This document shows, one piece after another, positions 8,690 to 17,695 of a DNA stretch of 64,000 nt. Source of the DNA: Elusimicrobiales bacterium (lineage in GTDB: Bacteria > Elusimicrobiota > Elusimicrobia > Elusimicrobiales > UBA9959); the NCBI GenBank assembly GCA_028713125.1, contig JAQTOU010000008.1, forward strand, positions 1-64,000, in the 5' to 3' direction. A model generated the notes under the pieces. It did not search any database. It saw nothing but the letters and a program-made list of their open reading frames with translations, and had not been told where the DNA came from. The position numbers and the translations under genes are program-made. Position 1 is the stretch's first letter, and each line of letters opens with the position of its first letter.

Positions 8690-10953
8690 CTTATCACCAG
8701 GAGCGTTCCGTTGAAAGTTTTTTCTTCGGCCCTTATCTGGTACACATAAGCCCCGCCGGAGACCGGGCGTCCGTTGGCCTTGCCGTCCCACTGCAGGGTA
8801 TTGTCCGTCGGGCCGGGGGCCATAGCGGCGACGAAAGCGCCGCTCAGGTCGAAGATCTTGCCGGAGAAGGCTGAGTCGCGCGGGTTGTCAAAAATAAAGA
8901 CCGCGGTATCGTTCAGCCCGTCGCCGTTGGGGGTTATCGCCCTGTTGGTCAGCCCGGAAATGTCGAAATGCACTCCCAGGTCGCGGTAGATTCCGCGTAT
9001 CTGGTAGTTGCCGGTCATGGCCGTCTTTACGCTGACCAGCTGGTTGACCGTGTCCACTTTGCCGTAGAGCTTCACGTATTTCTCGCCGTTGTTCCAGTAG
9101 AGGCCGAGGCGCTGGGCCGCGTCGCCCGCCGAGATCTGCCCCTGCGGGCTGAAGGCCGAGGGGGTGATATTGTTGCCGGAAACCTCGTAGCGCACCGCGA
9201 CGGAAAGCCCGGGGCGGGAGAACTTGAAGCCGTCCAGGACCTCGCCGGTGTGGTTCTTTACCGCTTCGAAGCGCACGGAGCTGAAGATGTTCTTCGGCGC
9301 GTCGGAGCCTTCGTCCACGGCGCGTATCAGGACGTCGGAGCCGGAGGGATTGTTGGCCGCGAGCAGCTCGCCGCTGAGGTCCGACGGGATCTCAAGCCTC
9401 GCCACCTGGTCGGGGGAGAAGACGTACATGCCCTGGGCGGTGTCCACGCCCATCGCGCTTTCTTCCGCGCCCAGCGAGTCTATCGCCGAGACCCTGTAGA
9501 TATAGGCGGGGTCGCCCGGGTTTACCGCTTCGGTATAGGTCTGCGCGTTTATCGGCAGGGTGGAGACGGTTATCCAGGAGGGCGCGCCCACCGAGGAGGA
9601 CTTCTCTATGCGGTAGTGCGACAGCTCGGCCGCCATCGGGGAGCCGGCCGCCCTGAACCCGGAGCCGTCGGTGTTGGTCGTGACCGGCTTCCAGCTGAGG
9701 GTCACCGCCGTGCGGGCGGGATTCAGCGCGGCGGTAAGGCCGGCGGGAGCCATCGGCGGCAGGTCCAGGAATACTTCGGTGGAAACCCCGACCGAGTAGA
9801 GCGCGCCGGTATACTTGGCCATGAGGTGGTAGAAGAAAGTCGTGTCCAGCGTAAGGCCGGAATCGTTAAGCGAAGCCGCGGCCTGCGTGGATTTCACTAC
9901 GGAGCCGTCGGCCAGGATCTGGCCGGGGGAGACTTCCGTGCCGTCGGCGATCCCGGCGGAGGCGGCGCTGGTGCTGAGCATGACCACTATGCCCTCCGGC
10001 GAGGGGCCCGACGGGTTCAGCCAGGTGAGGGAAATGGCCCGCGACCGGGCATTGCCGGCGGCGCTCAGGTCGGAGACGCCCGGGAGGCAGGTCCCGGACC
10101 GGGTAGTAGTTGTTATCAGCGTGGTGAAATTCTTTTCCCCCTGCCAGTTGAGGCTGGCTACCCTGAAGAAGTAGCTGGTGAGGGGGGAAAGCCCGCTTAT
10201 CGTCAGGCTGACCTGCAGGCCGTTGGGCGTGGAGGCGGTCTTTATCGAGCCGCCAGGAGAAAGTATGCCGAAGCTGGTAGTGGAAGCGTCGGAGCTGTAG
10301 CCGGCGGCGCCGCCGGAGGGAAGGAGCCAGCTGATAGTGGCTTTGCAGGCCGAGACCGCCGAGAAGTACGGGTTTACGGGCAGGTCGGAGATGGTGGATT
10401 CAGCGCTCAGGGCCGAGTTCGCGGCCATTACTTTCTCCGCGTCGCCCAGGTAGATCCTGGTGTAATAGGTGGTATTGGGCTGAAGCCCTTCTATAGCCAG
10501 CTGCTGGGCCTGCCCGGGAACGACCGAGGTGGAAAATTCGGTTTTGAATACGGTAGGCCCGAAAGCGTGTGCCTGGTCGCTGGAATAATCCAGGCGGTAG
10601 ACCCCGTTGCCCACGGAGCCAAGGAAGCCGTCGGCCCCGGGCGCCGCCCAGGCGAGTTCGAGCGTGCCTGTGCTCTTTGAGACGGCGGTTATCGAAACCA
10701 CGCTGCCTGGCTGCGCCGCCAGCTTTATGTAGCCGGGGTTCACCGAGAAGCCGGCGGCGGAGACGCTCGAGAACGCGGCTTCGCCGATGGAAGTGTTAAG
10801 CGAGAAGCCGCCGCCGGAGCTCACCTGCCCCTGGGAGTTGCCGGCCCAGCGCGCCACGTTCATTGAACCGCCGCTCATTTCCCCGACGGCTTCCGCCCGC
10901 TGCCAGTTGGCGGCGAGCGAGAAAGCGAGGAAGAACAGGGCGGCTCTTTTCAT
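8686..10953 (-). CDS. Secreted fibronectin type III surface protein with FlgD-like/T9SS-like C-terminal domain
   Basis: This 755-residue exported protein has an N-terminal signal peptide (MKRAALFFLAFSLAANW). It carries about three to four fibronectin-III-like domains between residues 80 and 470, seen as repeated strings such as LAWAAPGADG, GLQPNTTYYTRIYLG, GLSPLTSYFFRVAS and LSWKPVTTN. The last 95 residues contain ITPNGDGLNDTAVFIF, IFDLSGAFVAAM, WDGKANGRPVSGGAYVYQI, the gliding-motility-associated/FlgD-Ig-like module found at the C-terminus of many type IX secretion substrates. It overlaps the PorV-like gene by 4 bases, which fits a cargo-receptor pair. The actual ligand or surface role is not deducible. 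Confidence 0.82.
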   Translation of the reverse strand: MKRAALFFLAFSLAANWQRAEAVGEMSGGSMNVARWAGNSQGQVSSGGGFSLNTSIGEAAFSSVSAAGFSVNPGYIKLAAQPGSVVSITAVSKSTGTLELAWAAPGADGFLGSVGNGVYRLDYSSDQAHAFGPTVFKTEFSTSVVPGQAQQLAIEGLQPNTTYYTRIYLGDAEKVMAANSALSAESTISDLPVNPYFSAVSACKATISWLLPSGGAAGYSSDASTTSFGILSPGGSIKTASTPNGLQVSLTISGLSPLTSYFFRVASLNWQGEKNFTTLITTTTRSGTCLPGVSDLSAAGNARSRAISLTWLNPSGPSPEGIVVMLSTSAASAGIADGTEVSPGQILADGSVVKSTQAAASLNDSGLTLDTTFFYHLMAKYTGALYSVGVSTEVFLDLPPMAPAGLTAALNPARTAVTLSWKPVTTNTDGSGFRAAGSPMAAELSHYRIEKSSSVGAPSWITVSTLPINAQTYTEAVNPGDPAYIYRVSAIDSLGAEESAMGVDTAQGMYVFSPDQVARLEIPSDLSGELLAANNPSGSDVLIRAVDEGSDAPKNIFSSVRFEAVKNHTGEVLDGFKFSRPGLSVAVRYEVSGNNITPSAFSPQGQISAGDAAQRLGLYWNNGEKYVKLYGKVDTVNQLVSVKTAMTGNYQIRGIYRDLGVHFDISGLTNRAITPNGDGLNDTAVFIFDNPRDSAFSGKIFDLSGAFVAAMAPGPTDNTLQWDGKANGRPVSGGAYVYQIRAEEKTFNGTLLVIR

Positions 10954-10962
10954 GGTTTTAGC

Positions 10963-11343
10963 CTAAAGTTTGAAGCTCCGCTTAAGGATCCCGCTCACGC
11001 GGGCTACAAGTTCGTCGGTTATGAAGGGCTTGAGCACATAATCCTCTGCGCCGTTCTCTATCCCTTGCACTTTATTATCTACGGAGGTGGCGTCCCCTGT
11101 AAGCAGTATTACAGGGATGTGTTTTATCCGCGGGTTTTCCTTCATCCTGCGGCACAGGTCCAGGCCGGTGCCGTCAGGCAGGTTAACGTCAAGAATAATT
11201 ATGTCGGGCAATTCTTTGAGGCAGGCCTTAAATCCGTCCTCGGCGGTTTTCGCATTCTTCACCTCATATTTTTCGGCGGTAAAGATGCGGTTAAGTATCG
11301 AGGACATAATGTGGTCATCGTCTATTACAAGCATTTTGTTCAT
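10963..11343 (-). CDS. CheY-like single-domain response regulator
   Basis: This 126-residue receiver domain has no output domain. The acidic pair is in MLVIDDDH, the phospho-acceptor is Asp52 in IIILDVNLPDG, the switch Thr is in VILLTGDATS, and the conserved Lys is in YVLKPF. It is the first gene of the minus-strand operon, 9 bases ahead of the fibronectin-III protein, with GGGAGAA before its ATG. With no DNA-binding domain it must act by protein contact, perhaps with the kinase three genes downstream (inferred). Confidence 0.93.
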   Translation of the reverse strand: MNKMLVIDDDHIMSSILNRIFTAEKYEVKNAKTAEDGFKACLKELPDIIILDVNLPDGTGLDLCRRMKENPRIKHIPVILLTGDATSVDNKVQGIENGAEDYVLKPFITDELVARVSGILKRSFKL

Positions 11344-11416
11344 AAAATTCTCCCAAGTGTATTTATAACCTCAGTTGCTTTATGAAAATAGTATACAGAA
11401 CGGATTTTGCAGTCTT

Positions 11417-11455
11417 TTGTCATTCTTTTGACATTTTCTTGTCAAAATCTTGTCA
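11417..11455 (+). promoter_or_regulatory. Four direct TTGTCA boxes at exact 11-bp spacing (Pho-box-like operator)
   Basis: TTGTCA (11417), TTGACA (11428), TTGTCA (11439) and TTGTCA (11450) repeat with a strict 11-bp period, separated by AT-rich 5-bp spacers. Direct repeats of this type and spacing are how OmpR/PhoB-family winged-helix regulators bind DNA side by side on one helix face. The boxes read toward the OmpR-type gene at 11476 and end 8 bp before its -10 region. This suggests autoregulation or control by another PhoB-like protein. Confidence 0.75.
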
Positions 11456-11469
11456 CGGTTTGATATAAT
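11439..11469 (+). promoter_or_regulatory. Promoter with extended -10 (TGATATAAT), probably leaderless
   Basis: A perfect TATAAT lies at 11464-11469, preceded by TG at 11461-11462. TTGTCA at 11439-11444 would be a -35 with a 19-bp spacer and is also the third operator box. Start of transcription about 7 bases past the -10 falls on the ATG at 11476, so the mRNA would have essentially no leader; no ribosome site is visible. Confidence 0.65.
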
Positions 11470-11475
11470 TCCGGA

Positions 11476-12186
11476 ATGGCTTACAACTTATGTCTGGCCG
11501 GCAATGCCGAAGCTGCAAAAAATATGCAGCAGGTGGGGGATGAGTTTGCCGTAGAGTCTTTCGGTACCGCTCATCAGTTGCTTGAAAGGCTGCGCTCCGG
11601 GTCGGCCAATCTTCTTCTGCTTGATTCCGACCTGCCTGATATGCCGGGAATGGAGCTGCTGCGCGTGATACGGGAAACCGCCTACGGCAGGGAGCTTCCC
11701 GTGATCTTCATCTCTCAGAACAAGTCGAAAGAGGCCCTGGCCGCGGCTTTCGGGCTTGGAGTAGACGACTTTATTCAGAAGCCTTTCGATATAAGGGAGC
11801 TCCGGGTGCGTATCCGGGCCGTGCTCCGCCGCCGTTTCGAGGCCATGGAGCACTGGGGGGGGCCGCTTGCCCTGGGCGGGATCGAGATCGATCCCAGCCA
11901 GCGGCGCTGCCTCGTGGACGGGATAAGGGTAAATTTGCGGCCGCTTGAATTCGCGGTGCTGGAAATCCTGATGCTTAAGGCGGGCCGGGTTTTGAGCCGG
12001 AACTACCTGCTTAACAATATCTGGAACTCGACCACCTCGGCCGATATCCGCGCGGTCGACACGGTGGTCAGCCGCCTGCGCAAGGCGCTGGGCAGGCATG
12101 CTAAAATGATCGAGACGGTTTCAAAGATGGGATACTACTTTGCTCCGCCTCCGGAGAACGGGCGGAAAAGCGGCTCCAGGGAGTGA
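11476..12186 (+). CDS. OmpR/PhoB-type response regulator with atypical receiver
   Basis: The protein has 236 residues. Residues 1-120 are a receiver domain with Asp50 (LLLLDSDLPDMPG), Ser in VIFISQNKS and Lys in DDFIQKPFD. The N-terminal acidic pair that binds magnesium is absent: the first strand reads MAYNLCLAGNAEAAK. Residues 130-225 form a trans_reg_C winged helix (LRPLEFAVLEILM, then SRNYLLNNIW, AVDTVVSRLRKALG, IETVSKMGYYF). It may therefore act without classical phosphorylation. Four direct repeats fitting this protein family sit just upstream. The next gene starts 5 bases after its stop. Confidence 0.9.
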   Translation: MAYNLCLAGNAEAAKNMQQVGDEFAVESFGTAHQLLERLRSGSANLLLLDSDLPDMPGMELLRVIRETAYGRELPVIFISQNKSKEALAAAFGLGVDDFIQKPFDIRELRVRIRAVLRRRFEAMEHWGGPLALGGIEIDPSQRRCLVDGIRVNLRPLEFAVLEILMLKAGRVLSRNYLLNNIWNSTTSADIRAVDTVVSRLRKALGRHAKMIETVSKMGYYFAPPPENGRKSGSRE

Positions 12187-12191
12187 CGACT

Positions 12192-14306
12192 ATGCAGGAC
12201 CCAAAAAGCGAAAAAAACGAGGTCGGGGCCGGCTTTGAAAAAGCGGTCGAGCCTATCCACGGCATCATAGACCGCATCCACGCGCTTCACCACCCGGACT
12301 GGGAGCAGAAAAACGAAGATATCAGCTCGATAAAGGCCGCGCTCGCGCGCTATTCCTCCGACCTGGAGCATTTGAAATACAGGTATGACGCCCGCGGCGC
12401 GGAGCTGGAAAAATTAAAAGCCCAGTACATGGAACTGGAACATAAATTCCTGATGCGGCCGGACGCAATGAGGCGCGCCGGGGAAATGGAAGTGACCGAG
12501 CTGGTAAAACAGAAGCACGACCTTGTGGCCCTGGAGAATTCCCTCGAAAGGGACAGGCATGAACTGGGAAGGGAGAAAGAAAGGCTCGCCGCCCGGGCGG
12601 AGGGGACGGTTTCGGCGCGGCAGGCGGAACTTGAAAAGGAGTACGCCGCCAAAGCCGCCCTGCTGGCCAGCCGCGACGAGAAATGCGCGCTCAGGGAGAA
12701 GGGCGTCGCCGAGGCGGAAAAACATTTCAAGGAACAGGTGGAAGAGGCGCGCAGGGCTACCGCCGAAGAGCTTTCCGCTTCGTTCGAGCATGAAAGAGCG
12801 GCTTTCCGCAAAGAAAAAACTATTTTAGCGGCCGACCTGGAGAAGTGGAGAGTCAGGGCCGAAGAATTGCTCTCCCAGCAGGCTTTAGCGAGGAAAGCGG
12901 CGGAAGATCTTGAAAGCGCGGCGGAAAACGCGAAAGAAGCCGCAGCGGAAGCCCGGCAGAAATGCAAGCTGGCCGAAATGGAAAAAGACGCTTTGGCCGG
13001 AGAATCCGGGAAGTGGAAGCTGAAGGCCGAGGAATCGCTGGCCCAGCTCGCCCAGGCCAGGACGGCGGCCGCCGGACTTGAAAGCGCCCTTGAATCCTCT
13101 AAGGAGGCCGCCGCGGAAGCAAGGCAGAAAACCAGGCTGGCTGAAATGGAAAAAGCGGCCCTGCTCGAACGGCTGGAAGAATGGGATGCTAAAGGCCCGG
13201 AGTTCGATAAATGGCGCTCTGAATTATCGGCCCGCGAGGAAGCCTGCAGGCGCCTCGAGGAGCAAGCGCGCGCCGAGGCGCAGCCGCTGCGCGAGCGGAT
13301 AGCCGCCCTGGAGGACGGGCTGCGGCAGGAAAAGCGCGAGGCCGAAAAATGGCGTCTTAAGTCCGAAGAATCCTTGTCCCGGTCGGCCGGCTCTAAACAG
13401 GCGGCTGAAGACCTTGAAAGCCAAAAGGAGGCCTTGAACGAGGCCGCGGCGGAGGCAAGGCAGAGGACGAAAATGGCCGAGATGGAAAGAACGGCCGCTC
13501 TCAAACGCCTTGAAGAATGGGAAAAAAAGGGGCCGGAGCTGGAGAAATGGCGGTCGGAACTCGCGGCCCGCGAGGAAAACTGCAAGCGCATAGAGGAAAA
13601 CGCGGGAAAAGAAGCGCAGCCTCTCCGGGACCGCATTGCGGCTCTTGAGATCCTTGCGCGGGAAAATGAAAAGCTGGCCGCGCAGGCTAAATCACGCTAT
13701 GCGATCGAGATCCCTGAATTCGAAGAGAAGTTCAAGCTGGAGAGCGCCCGCGCCGCTTCATTGAAAGAGGAGCTTAAAGGCGCCAGGGAGCACCTGGACA
13801 AAGTGCTGAAGGACTGCGCCGCCCTGGAAGAGGAGCTGGTCCTGGCCAGGGAAAAGCACCTTAAAACCGAAACGGAAAAAGACGCCGAGCGGTCAAAAAA
13901 AATGGAAAGCCAGCTCGCGGAAATAGAGCAGAAAGAAAAAGAGATGGAGGAAGCCTGGACCCGCAGGCACAAAGCGCTGGAGGCCGAGCAAAAAGGCTAT
14001 CACGCGGAGTTCGAGAAAAGGCAGCTGGCTATTCTCGAGGACCTGCGCGCGAATTCGGCCGGCATCGACAAGCTTTACGCGCAGAAAGAGGCTAAACTGG
14101 TGGAGCTTAACAAGCGGCTTATAGATGAGTTCCAGGACAGGGAGGCGAAGGCCCGGACGGTGGAGGAAGAGCTCCGCGGACAGGCCGCGAACCTGGCCGC
14201 GTCCGCGGGGGAACTCGCGAGGGATTATGAAGCTAAAAGGTCGGAACTGGAAGGCCTGAAGCGGAAGCTCCTCGCCGAGATCGCCGGCCAGAAGCCGCAG
14301 AATTAG
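12192..14306 (+). CDS. Long cytoplasmic coiled-coil protein
   Basis: About 704 residues starting at the ATG at 12192; a GTG at 12183 overlaps the previous stop but has the GGGAG ribosome site on top of it, so ATG fits better. The sequence is highly charged (Glu, Lys, Arg, Ala), almost without Pro or Gly, and forms heptad coiled coil from about residue 55 to the end. A block of about 110 residues is internally duplicated: AEMEKxALLERLEEW.KGPE, KWRSELxAREE, then EAQPLRERIAALE occurs at about 320-380 and again at 430-490. No enzymatic motif is visible. Such proteins often act as spacers or cytoskeletal scaffolds; the role here is unknown. It sits between an OmpR-type regulator and a membrane-anchored protein, all closely spaced. 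Confidence 0.85.
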   Translation: MQDPKSEKNEVGAGFEKAVEPIHGIIDRIHALHHPDWEQKNEDISSIKAALARYSSDLEHLKYRYDARGAELEKLKAQYMELEHKFLMRPDAMRRAGEMEVTELVKQKHDLVALENSLERDRHELGREKERLAARAEGTVSARQAELEKEYAAKAALLASRDEKCALREKGVAEAEKHFKEQVEEARRATAEELSASFEHERAAFRKEKTILAADLEKWRVRAEELLSQQALARKAAEDLESAAENAKEAAAEARQKCKLAEMEKDALAGESGKWKLKAEESLAQLAQARTAAAGLESALESSKEAAAEARQKTRLAEMEKAALLERLEEWDAKGPEFDKWRSELSAREEACRRLEEQARAEAQPLRERIAALEDGLRQEKREAEKWRLKSEESLSRSAGSKQAAEDLESQKEALNEAAAEARQRTKMAEMERTAALKRLEEWEKKGPELEKWRSELAAREENCKRIEENAGKEAQPLRDRIAALEILARENEKLAAQAKSRYAIEIPEFEEKFKLESARAASLKEELKGAREHLDKVLKDCAALEEELVLAREKHLKTETEKDAERSKKMESQLAEIEQKEKEMEEAWTRRHKALEAEQKGYHAEFEKRQLAILEDLRANSAGIDKLYAQKEAKLVELNKRLIDEFQDREAKARTVEEELRGQAANLAASAGELARDYEAKRSELEGLKRKLLAEIAGQKPQN

Positions 14307-14309
14307 AAA

Positions 14310-15419
14310 ATGGGCTTTAAAGAAAGGAAAAAAAAGACGGTTAAAGAAGGCAAGGACGCGCTGCTGGAAAAATATTCCGCGCTCCTTGCCGGGGTAAAGC
14401 TGCGCCCTCCCGCGCTGCCGCGCGTCCTGGCGGATCTCCCCGGGAAAGAGGCGCGCAAATATCCGGTCCTGCAGGAGCTGGCGGCGGCGCGGCAGGATAT
14501 TCAGGATGAATTCTCGAAGCGGCAGCTGGAGCTGCTGGATATAAAATCCAGGATAGAGGAAGATATCGCGGCCGTTTCAAAGAGCCGGCCGGCGCAGCCG
14601 GCTCCGGAGCTTTTCAAGGAGCCCGCCGCCGCCGGCGTCCCGGCGGAGCGGGCGGCGCAGCCGGAGTCGGAGCCGGAGTTGCAGCCGGGCCCCGGCCCGC
14701 GCCGCTTTCCGGCGTGGTTTATCGCCGCTGCCGCCGTTTGCGCTGCCGTCTTCGGGCTGTACAAGTATTACGCCGGCCTGGATAAATTTTCGCTGCAGCT
14801 GCCTTTCAGCAGCGCGGTCGGCCTTTGTCTCGACCCCGAAGGCGGGCGTGTTTTCCTCGTCGACCCGCAAAGGCAGGTGCTGCTTACGGTCGTGATCGCT
14901 GAAAATCGTATAAAAGCTATGCAGTCTTTTCCTTCGGAGGGCCTTAAGGCGCTCGCTTTCGACGGTTCATCCTTCTGGAGCTCCGACGGGGATGTCATAC
15001 GGCGGCACGGCCCGGCCGGGGGCTATGCCGCGCTCTCCGCTTACAAGCCGTGGCAGAAGGTTTCCTTCCTCTGCTGGGACGGGAACCATCTCTGGGCCGC
15101 CTCCTCGGCGGGCGAATTGACGCGCTATATAGCGGGCCAGGCCCTGAAGCCGGAAGATATCTTCTCTATGCCTAAAACCGAGACCGTAGGCATTTCCATC
15201 TCGGGCGAGAAGCTCTGGCTGCTCGACCCCGAGAGCGGGAAATTGTCCTCCTACAGGCTGGGCCTTAAGCCGGAGCCGCTGAACTCGGCCGACGTAAAAG
15301 CCCTTCTGCCGCGCGGCGCCGTAACGGGCTTCGCCATAAACGGGGAATATCTCTGGGTCCTGACCGCGGCCCCGGCGGAATTGTCGCGCATAAATCTTAA
15401 GAACGTCAAGTTATATTGA
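14310..15419 (+). CDS. Single-pass membrane protein with extracytoplasmic propeller-like domain
   Basis: The protein has 369 residues. An N-terminal cytoplasmic region with a short coil (about 50-92) is followed by an acidic Pro/Glu linker, one membrane segment at about 134-152 (AWFIAAAAVCAAVFGLYKYY), and a C-terminal domain of about 210 residues. In that domain, strands with the pattern LCLDPEGGRVFLVD, ALAFDGSSFWSSDG, FLCWDGNHLWAASS, GISISGEKLWLLD and GFAINGEYLWVLT repeat about every 45 residues, like NHL/WD-type propeller blades. It starts 3 bases after the coiled-coil gene, suggesting the two work together; no family was recognised. Confidence 0.8.
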   Translation: MGFKERKKKTVKEGKDALLEKYSALLAGVKLRPPALPRVLADLPGKEARKYPVLQELAAARQDIQDEFSKRQLELLDIKSRIEEDIAAVSKSRPAQPAPELFKEPAAAGVPAERAAQPESEPELQPGPGPRRFPAWFIAAAAVCAAVFGLYKYYAGLDKFSLQLPFSSAVGLCLDPEGGRVFLVDPQRQVLLTVVIAENRIKAMQSFPSEGLKALAFDGSSFWSSDGDVIRRHGPAGGYAALSAYKPWQKVSFLCWDGNHLWAASSAGELTRYIAGQALKPEDIFSMPKTETVGISISGEKLWLLDPESGKLSSYRLGLKPEPLNSADVKALLPRGAVTGFAINGEYLWVLTAAPAELSRINLKNVKLY

Positions 15420-15426
15420 GCATTAC

Positions 15427-17445
15427 ATGGCAGGCAAATTTAAACTTGTGGCTCCATTTAAGCCCTCCGGGTCGCAGCCGGCGGCGCTCGACGCTCTTAG
15501 CGCCGGGATAAAGGCCGGCAAAGCCAACCAGACCCTGTTGGGCGTTACCGGCTCCGGCAAGACCTTCACTCTGGCCGCGCTCGTCGAGCGGCTGCAGCGC
15601 CCGGCGCTTATCATCTCTCCCAATAAAGTTCTTGCCGCCCAGCTTTATTCGGAATTCAAGACTTTCTTCCCGGAGAACGCGGTCGAATATTTCGTTTCTT
15701 ATTACGATTATTACCAGCCGGAGGCCTATATTCCGGCCAGCGATACTTACATCGAAAAAGACGCCTCGATAAACGACCATATAGACAAGCTGCGCCTGAA
15801 GGCCACCACGTCGATCCTGACCAGGCCGGATACGCTGGTGGTGGCTTCGGTTTCCTGCATTTATAATATCGGGTCGCCGAAAAATTTCGCGGAGAAGTGC
15901 GTGTACATAAAGAAGGGGCAGAAAGCGGACAGGAAAGCGCTGACGACTTCCCTCGTGCATATTCATTACGAGCGCAACGAGACGGAGTTCGCGCGCGGCG
16001 CATTCCGGATGCGCGGGGCGAACCTGGATATTTTCCCCGGCGACGGCGAAACGGCCTGGCGGGTGGAGCTCGGCGACGTCGTGGAGTCCATCAGGGAGAT
16101 AGACCCGCTGACGGGAGATACGATAAAAGAGATGCCGGAAATCTGGGTCTTCCCGGCCAAGCATTTCGTGTCCACCGCCGGCGAGATAGAGACGGCGGCC
16201 AAGGCTATCGAGGTCGAGCTGGCCGGGCGCCTGGCTGACCTGAAGGGCAAGGGGAAACTGCTTGAGGCCGAGCGCCTGGGCCAGCGCGTGCGCTACGACC
16301 TGGAGATGATACGCCAGACAGGCTACTGCAACGGCGTTGAAAATTATTCGCGCCACCTGGCTAACCGGGCGCCGGGCAGCCGGCCGGACTGCCTGTTCGA
16401 CTATTTCGGGAAGGATTTCCTGCTTTTTGTCGACGAGTCCCATGTGACCGTGCCGCAGATCCGCGGGATGTACGCGGGCGACCGCGCGCGCAAGCAGACG
16501 CTGGTGGATTTCGGCTTCCGGCTGCCGTCGGCGCTGGACAACCGGCCGCTCAAGTTCGACGAGTTCGAGGCGCTGCGGCCTTCCACTATTTTCGTGTCGG
16601 CTACGCCGGGGCCGTATGAACTGGCAACTTGCAGGAAAGAGGACGTTGTCGAACAGATCATCCGCCCGACCGGGCTGGTGGACCCGGAGATCACCATATT
16701 GCCGGTGACGGGGCAGATAAAAGCTTTGACAGCGGAGATCGAGAAGCGCGCCGCCAAGAAAGAGCGCACGCTGGTGCTGACGCTGACGAAGAAGACGGCG
16801 GAGGACCTGAGCGCCTACCTGGGGGAGAAAGGGCTGAAGGCGCGGTATATGCATTCTGATATGGATACGCTCGAGCGGCTTGATATTCTTTCCGCTTTCC
16901 GGAAGGGGGAGTTCGACGCCCTGGTGGGCATCAACCTGCTGAGGGAAGGGCTGGATATTCCCGAGGTTACTCTGGTCGCTATTCTGAACGCGGACAATGA
17001 AGGTTTCCTGCGCAGCGAGACGACGCTGATACAGATCTCCGGGCGCGCGGCGCGCAATCTTTGCGGCGAGGTCATTCTTTTCGCGGACCGGATCACGGGA
17101 AGCATGGCGCGGGCGATCGCCGAGATGAAGCGCCGCCGCGAGCAGCAGGTGGCCTACAATAAGAAGCACGGTATCGAGCCGAAAACCATCATTAAGAAAT
17201 TTGTGGAGTTCGAGGAACTTCGCACGCAGGCGAAGCGCCAGGGCCTCTCCGTCGCCGAGCCGCTCCCGCGCTGGGACGCTCCCAAGTCCTCGATAAAAGC
17301 TATGGCAGTGGAAATAGAGCAGCGTATGAAAAGCGCCGCCGACAACCTTAATTTCGAACTGGCCGTGGAACTCCGCGACCGTCTCTTCGAGATCCGCGAA
17401 ATGGCCGGCATAAAAGTAAAAACCCTCCGCTCTAAAAAGAAATAA
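15427..17445 (+). CDS. uvrB: Excinuclease ABC subunit B
   Basis: This 672-residue DNA helicase-like subunit of nucleotide excision repair loads UvrC at lesions. Landmarks are Walker [11 protein letters not shown] near residue 40, the beta-hairpin region [12 protein letters not shown], the DEAD-like box [18 protein letters not shown], motif [17 protein letters not shown] and QISGRAARN, and a C-terminal UVR motif ([19 protein letters not shown]) that contacts UvrC. Length and motif order are normal. It starts 7 bases after the previous stop with a weak ribosome site. Confidence 0.98.
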   Translation: MAGKFKLVAPFKPSGSQPAALDALSAGIKAGKANQTLLGVTGSGKTFTLAALVERLQRPALIISPNKVLAAQLYSEFKTFFPENAVEYFVSYYDYYQPEAYIPASDTYIEKDASINDHIDKLRLKATTSILTRPDTLVVASVSCIYNIGSPKNFAEKCVYIKKGQKADRKALTTSLVHIHYERNETEFARGAFRMRGANLDIFPGDGETAWRVELGDVVESIREIDPLTGDTIKEMPEIWVFPAKHFVSTAGEIETAAKAIEVELAGRLADLKGKGKLLEAERLGQRVRYDLEMIRQTGYCNGVENYSRHLANRAPGSRPDCLFDYFGKDFLLFVDESHVTVPQIRGMYAGDRARKQTLVDFGFRLPSALDNRPLKFDEFEALRPSTIFVSATPGPYELATCRKEDVVEQIIRPTGLVDPEITILPVTGQIKALTAEIEKRAAKKERTLVLTLTKKTAEDLSAYLGEKGLKARYMHSDMDTLERLDILSAFRKGEFDALVGINLLREGLDIPEVTLVAILNADNEGFLRSETTLIQISGRAARNLCGEVILFADRITGSMARAIAEMKRRREQQVAYNKKHGIEPKTIIKKFVEFEELRTQAKRQGLSVAEPLPRWDAPKSSIKAMAVEIEQRMKSAADNLNFELAVELRDRLFEIREMAGIKVKTLRSKKK

Positions 17446-17472
17446 GACCGCAAGATGCGTAGTCGGGGCCTA

Positions 17473-17589
17473 CCGCAGGGGCAGGAACGAAAAACACGTT
17501 CGGCCACACCGTGGCCTCACTCGGTATTCGCCCGCCGGGCTATGCAACCGGCGGGCTCAACGACGGTTTTTCTTATCCTGCCCCTGCGG
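17473..17589 (+). repeat. Palindromic intergenic element, copy A
   Basis: An outer perfect 14-bp inverted repeat (17473-17486 with 17576-17589) is extended by GAAAAAC/GTTTTTC (17489-17495 with 17566-17572) and CGTT/AACG. It encloses two hairpins: GGCCAC-ACC-GTGGCC at 17502-17516 and a perfect 9-bp stem at 17530-17556 with loop gctatgcaa. It starts 28 bp after the uvrB stop. There is no T-run, so it is not a simple terminator. See the family finding. Confidence 0.85.
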
Positions 17590-17652
17590 TCTCCCCTTCG
17601 TAAAACTTCCTTAGATGTATTTTGTCCACGACACGCCCTTGTCGGGTTGGTG

Positions 17653-17695
17653 TGCTATGCTGTTTTTAAGTAATGAGGGGGAGAGCCCTCTTAAA
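17653..17695 (+). promoter_or_regulatory. Possible promoter and leader hairpin before mtaB
   Basis: TGC-TATGCT at 17653-17661 resembles the extended -10 used elsewhere in the window; no good -35 was found. Immediately after it, TTTAA (17665-17669) pairs with TTAAA (17691-17695) and GAGGG (17675-17679) with CCCTC (17686-17690), forming a hairpin whose loop side carries GGGGGAGAG. This ends 9 bases before the start codon and could hide a ribosome site. Tentative. Confidence 0.35.
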
